From Lachnospiraceae bacterium (GTDB lineage Bacteria > Bacillota > Clostridia > Lachnospirales > Lachnospiraceae), in contig JABZIV010000057.1 of NCBI GenBank assembly GCA_015258095.1, positions 1 to 8,516 of the forward strand: DNA of 8,516 nucleotides. Direction: 5' to 3'. The notes below the pieces were generated by a model. That model searched no databases. It saw nothing but the letters and a program-made list of their open reading frames with translations, and had not been told where the DNA came from. The translations under genes and the position numbers were made by a program. Position 1 is the first letter of the stretch. Every line of letters starts with the position of its first letter. Below are positions 7,203 through 8,516 of this stretch, piece by piece.

Positions 7203-7637
7203 CTAGTTTTCACCTCCTTGTTCTAGATTTTTTCCCTTCCTGTAATCCAGAATCCCTTTTATGCGAAGGAAAGCTCCCGGAAAAAGTAAGGGGAGGATAC
7301 CCGCAACAGGCTGAAAACAGGGCAGAACCACTGCCAAAATAATCCAAACCAGTTGCAGCATCGTGCGATTTCGGTAAGAAAGCCGCATTTTCTGATAGGC
7401 CTCTTCCTGATTTTCTACATTAAGAACGCTCTGTACTGTAACCCCCATAAGAAAAAAATTCATTACAGCAATCACGCACCCAAGTATGCCGGCTAAAATA
7501 ACGCGATAATCAAACGATATTTTTTTCGGCAAAAAAATATGAAGTAAAAAGAACGCAACCCACATCAAAACTGTCAGCGTCACACTACAGATAGCGATAT
7601 GCAGCGTTTCTTTCTTCACCGTTTCCTGAACCCTCAT
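7203..7637 (-). CDS. atpI: ATP synthase protein I (AtpI)
   Basis: This 144-residue membrane protein has four predicted helices at about 12-36, 45-67, 92-107 and 110-127, and basic or charged ends. Position directly before atpB and this topology fit the ATP synthase I family, which varies greatly in sequence. In Na+-dependent bacteria such as Propionigenium modestum and Acetobacterium woodii, AtpI helps assemble the c ring; in alkaliphilic Bacillus, AtpI and AtpZ have been linked to Mg2+ supply. Either role could apply here. AAGGAG at 7648-7653, ten bases upstream, supports the ATG. The last codons (GGA GGT GAA) double as the ribosome site of atpB. The stop is TAG. The family call rests mostly on context and topology. 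Confidence 0.85.
   Translation of the reverse strand: MRVQETVKKETLHIAICSVTLTVLMWVAFFLLHIFLPKKISFDYRVILAGILGCVIAVMNFFLMGVTVQSVLNVENQEEAYQKMRLSYRNRTMLQLVWIILAVVLPCFQPVAGILPLLFPGAFLRIKGILDYRKGKNLEQGGEN
7210..7219 (-). promoter_or_regulatory. Extended ribosome binding site of atpB inside atpI
   Basis: The transcript reads AAGGAGGTGA, a ten-base match to the complement of the 16S rRNA 3' end, ending ten bases before the atpB ATG. It lies within the last codons of atpI, so ribosomes finishing atpI cover it; this suggests coupled translation of the two membrane proteins. Confidence 0.85.
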
Positions 7638-7674
7638 TTTTCTTCCTCTCCTTAAGCAGCCAAAGATATAAGCA

Positions 7675-7703
7675 ATAAGCCGTTTTCCGGTGAAAAGCCT
7701 TAT
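7675..7703 (-). other. Imperfect stem-loop between the AtpZ-like gene and atpI
   Basis: The transcript can fold with ATAAG paired to CTTAT (7699-7703 and 7675-7679) and an inner TTTTC paired to GAAAA around an ACCG loop, with a mismatch and a bulge between the two stems. It overlaps the stop codon of the first gene. There is no U tract after it, so it is unlikely to end transcription. A tandem GCCTTAT repeat (7697-7710) lies at its edge. Confidence 0.3.
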
Positions 7704-7966
7704 GCCTTATGGTCATTAAATGCCCGAGCCTTAGGCTTCTTCTCTTTATCTTCCTTCTTACAAACCGAAAGATAAACCTTATAGGCGGTCATACAGGAAC
7801 CGCCTAAGCCGAAGAAAAAAGCGGGAATGTATATCCAATACCCCAGAGAAAAGATTTCTCTCAGGCGATATACCAAAAGAAGGCACAATAAAAGTGGCAT
7901 CGCAAGAGATAAGCCAAGTTGAGAAAGAATCGAAAGATTCTTCAACGCTTTTGACCATTCTTTCAT
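7700..7966 (-). CDS. atpZ: AtpZ-like small membrane protein, first gene of the operon
   Basis: This 88-residue protein has two predicted membrane helices, about 14-33 and 44-66, and a highly charged tail (KKEDKEKKPKARAF, 70-83). The pattern LSILSQLGLSLAMPLLL (11-27) and the Gly-rich second helix (FFGLGG, 51-56) fit the AtpZ family of small proteins found at the head of atp operons. Members have been proposed to work with AtpI in Mg2+/Ca2+ transport or in ATP synthase assembly. I chose the ATG at 7966 because GGGAGG (7976-7981) lies nine bases upstream. A GTG at 8014 in the same frame would add 16 residues but has no ribosome site and no family-like sequence. The gap to atpI is 62 bases. The gene is real; the family assignment is good but rests on pattern and position. 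Confidence 0.8.
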   Translation of the reverse strand: MKEWSKALKNLSILSQLGLSLAMPLLLCLLLVYRLREIFSLGYWIYIPAFFFGLGGSCMTAYKVYLSVCKKEDKEKKPKARAFNDHKA

Positions 7967-7975
7967 GCCACTTTT

Positions 7976-7981
7976 CCTCCC
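7976..7981 (-). promoter_or_regulatory. Ribosome binding site that sets the AtpZ-like start
   Basis: GGGAGG ends nine bases before the ATG at 7966. It decides between this start and the GTG at 8014, which has nothing comparable upstream. Confidence 0.75.
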
Positions 7982-7982
7982 T

Positions 7983-8011
7983 GAACTACCTACAGCAGTA
8001 CGCCATAGTTC
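7983..8011 (-). other. Possible leader stem-loop before the first atp gene
   Basis: GAACTA (transcript, 8011-8006) can pair with TAGTTC (7988-7983), with a small inner TAC/GTA stem in the 17-base loop. It ends directly before the ribosome site at 7976-7981, so it could affect translation of the first gene. It is short and rather weak. Confidence 0.3.
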
Positions 8012-8070
8012 CACTTCCTATTGAATCTGCTGAAAAACCGCTGTTCACTTCGAAAAACATATTCCAAGTG

Positions 8071-8099
8071 ATTCTACACTAGCGCTACAGATAATTCAA
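8071..8099 (-). promoter_or_regulatory. Sigma-A-type promoter of the ATP synthase operon
   Basis: On the minus strand, TTGAAT (8099-8094) is followed after exactly 17 bases by TAGAAT (8076-8071), matching the housekeeping consensus at four and five of six positions. Transcription would start near 8064, giving a leader of about 98 bases before the first gene. The spacer contains the 8-base palindrome TAGCGCTA (8080-8087). It lies in the only gap large enough for a promoter between rnfB and the atp genes. Confidence 0.7.
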
Positions 8100-8216
8100 G
8101 AATCTATCCATATAAAACAAGTCTTCCCTTTTATCTCACAGCATTACTTTATTATCGGCAAAAAAAATAATTTAAAAAGGGATAAAGAAAAAATAAATGA
8201 AGTCAATCCATCCGCT
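8100..8216 (-). other. AT-rich gap after rnfB with no clear terminator
   Basis: Between the rnfB stop and the atp promoter the transcript has T-rich runs (8164-8194 region) but no stable GC-rich stem before them. CCCTTTT (8126-8132) and AAAAGGG (8175-8181) could pair only across a long loop. I see no gene or RNA here. Rnf transcription may end by Rho or may read into the atp operon. Confidence 0.4.
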
Positions 8217-8516
8217 TTATGCCTGTACAGGAGCCTCCGCTGCATGCTCGCTTGCGACCGGAACCGCCGCCTGCTCTTCCTGTTTTACAGGGTTTGCCGC
8301 AGCCTCTTTAGCCGGTTCCGCCTTCTTCACTCTTTTTCCCGTAATCGCGGAGGTCGGACACTTCTGGGCGCAAATTCCGCAGTCCTTACACTTCTCATCC
8401 ATCACCGCGAGGTCATTTAAGACATGATTTGCATCAAAGGGACAGTTCTTCTCGCAGATTCCGCAGGCAATACAACCAATCGAGCAAGCATCCTTTACCT
8501 GTTTTCCTTTTAAGAG
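8217..8516 (-). CDS. rnfB: RnfB, ion-translocating ferredoxin:NAD+ oxidoreductase subunit B (C-terminal part)
   Basis: Only the last 99 residues are in the window; the 5' end lies beyond 8516. RnfB takes electrons from reduced ferredoxin into the membrane-bound Rnf complex, which passes them to NAD+ and pumps Na+ or H+. Visible residue 15 begins a ferredoxin motif, CIACGICEKNCP (cysteines 15, 18, 21, 25), and a second, CKDCGICAQKCP, follows (43, 46, 49, 53). Together they form a two-cluster 4Fe-4S domain, preceded by KGKQVKDACSIG, a pattern typical of RnfB. After the second motif come about 40 residues of Ala/Glu/Lys/Pro-rich sequence, probably a flexible tail. In the rnfCDGEAB order common in Clostridia, rnfB is last, so the other rnf genes are expected just right of the window. 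A GTG at 8405 in this frame is not the start, because the domain continues upstream without a stop. Confidence 0.92.
   Translation of the reverse strand, partial: LLKGKQVKDACSIGCIACGICEKNCPFDANHVLNDLAVMDEKCKDCGICAQKCPTSAITGKRVKKAEPAKEAAANPVKQEEQAAVPVASEHAAEAPVQA

Noticed and set aside
7675..7703. Terminator after the AtpZ-like gene
   Set aside because: The stem is imperfect and no U tract follows, so it is listed only as a possible stem-loop.
7967..8014. GTG start at 8014 that would extend the AtpZ-like protein by 16 residues
   Set aside because: There is no ribosome site before it, the added residues look unlike the family, and the ATG at 7966 has GGGAGG at good spacing.
8217..8405. A separate small 62-residue ferredoxin starting at the GTG at 8405
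   Set aside because: The frame is open upstream to the window edge and encodes another cysteine motif typical of RnfB, so this is the end of a longer protein.
1..8516. A previously undescribed system, mobile element, CRISPR array or RNA gene
   Set aside because: Almost all of the window is a canonical ATP synthase operon and the end of rnfB. I saw no transposase, repeat array, tRNA or rRNA, and the only unknown gene is too isolated to define a system.

Overview
The window carries a complete F1Fo ATP synthase operon on the minus strand, running right to left: an AtpZ-like protein, atpI, atpB, atpE, atpF, atpH, atpA, atpG, atpD, atpC. It is flanked on the right by the 3' end of rnfB, on the same strand, and on the left by one plus-strand gene of unknown function. 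Gene order, strong AGGAGG-type ribosome binding sites, the Rnf complex and the protein sequences all point to an anaerobic Firmicute of class Clostridia. A Lachnospiraceae-like organism is the best guess; this is inference from the look of the proteins, not from a search.

Layout. Positions 1-200 are very AT-rich upstream sequence. Positions 201-677 (+) encode a small membrane-anchored protein of unknown function, clearly AT-richer than the rest. Positions 678-720 are a tight bidirectional terminator between two convergent stop codons. Positions 721-7966 (-) hold the ATP synthase operon, with tight or overlapping junctions except for a 107-base gap before atpE that contains a stem-loop. Positions 7967-8216 hold the operon leader and a sigma-A-type promoter (-35 at 8094-8099, -10 at 8071-8076). 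Positions 8217-8516 (-) hold the C-terminal 99 residues of RnfB, with two 4Fe-4S cysteine motifs and an Ala/Glu/Lys-rich tail.

How the genes work together. Rnf oxidises reduced ferredoxin with NAD+ and exports Na+ or H+; the ATP synthase uses the resulting gradient. The c subunit (atpE) carries an ion site with two glutamates (E34 and E67) plus T68, T69 and Y72. This matches the two-carboxylate Na+ motif known from Fusobacterium nucleatum, so the likely circuit is a sodium cycle: Rnf pumps Na+ out and the ATP synthase lets it back in. AtpZ and AtpI probably help c-ring assembly and/or cation supply.

I found no mobile element, CRISPR array, RNA gene or clearly undescribed system. The most interesting points are the c-subunit ion site, the Rnf/ATP synthase pairing, the stem-loop before atpE and the unknown protein at the left edge.
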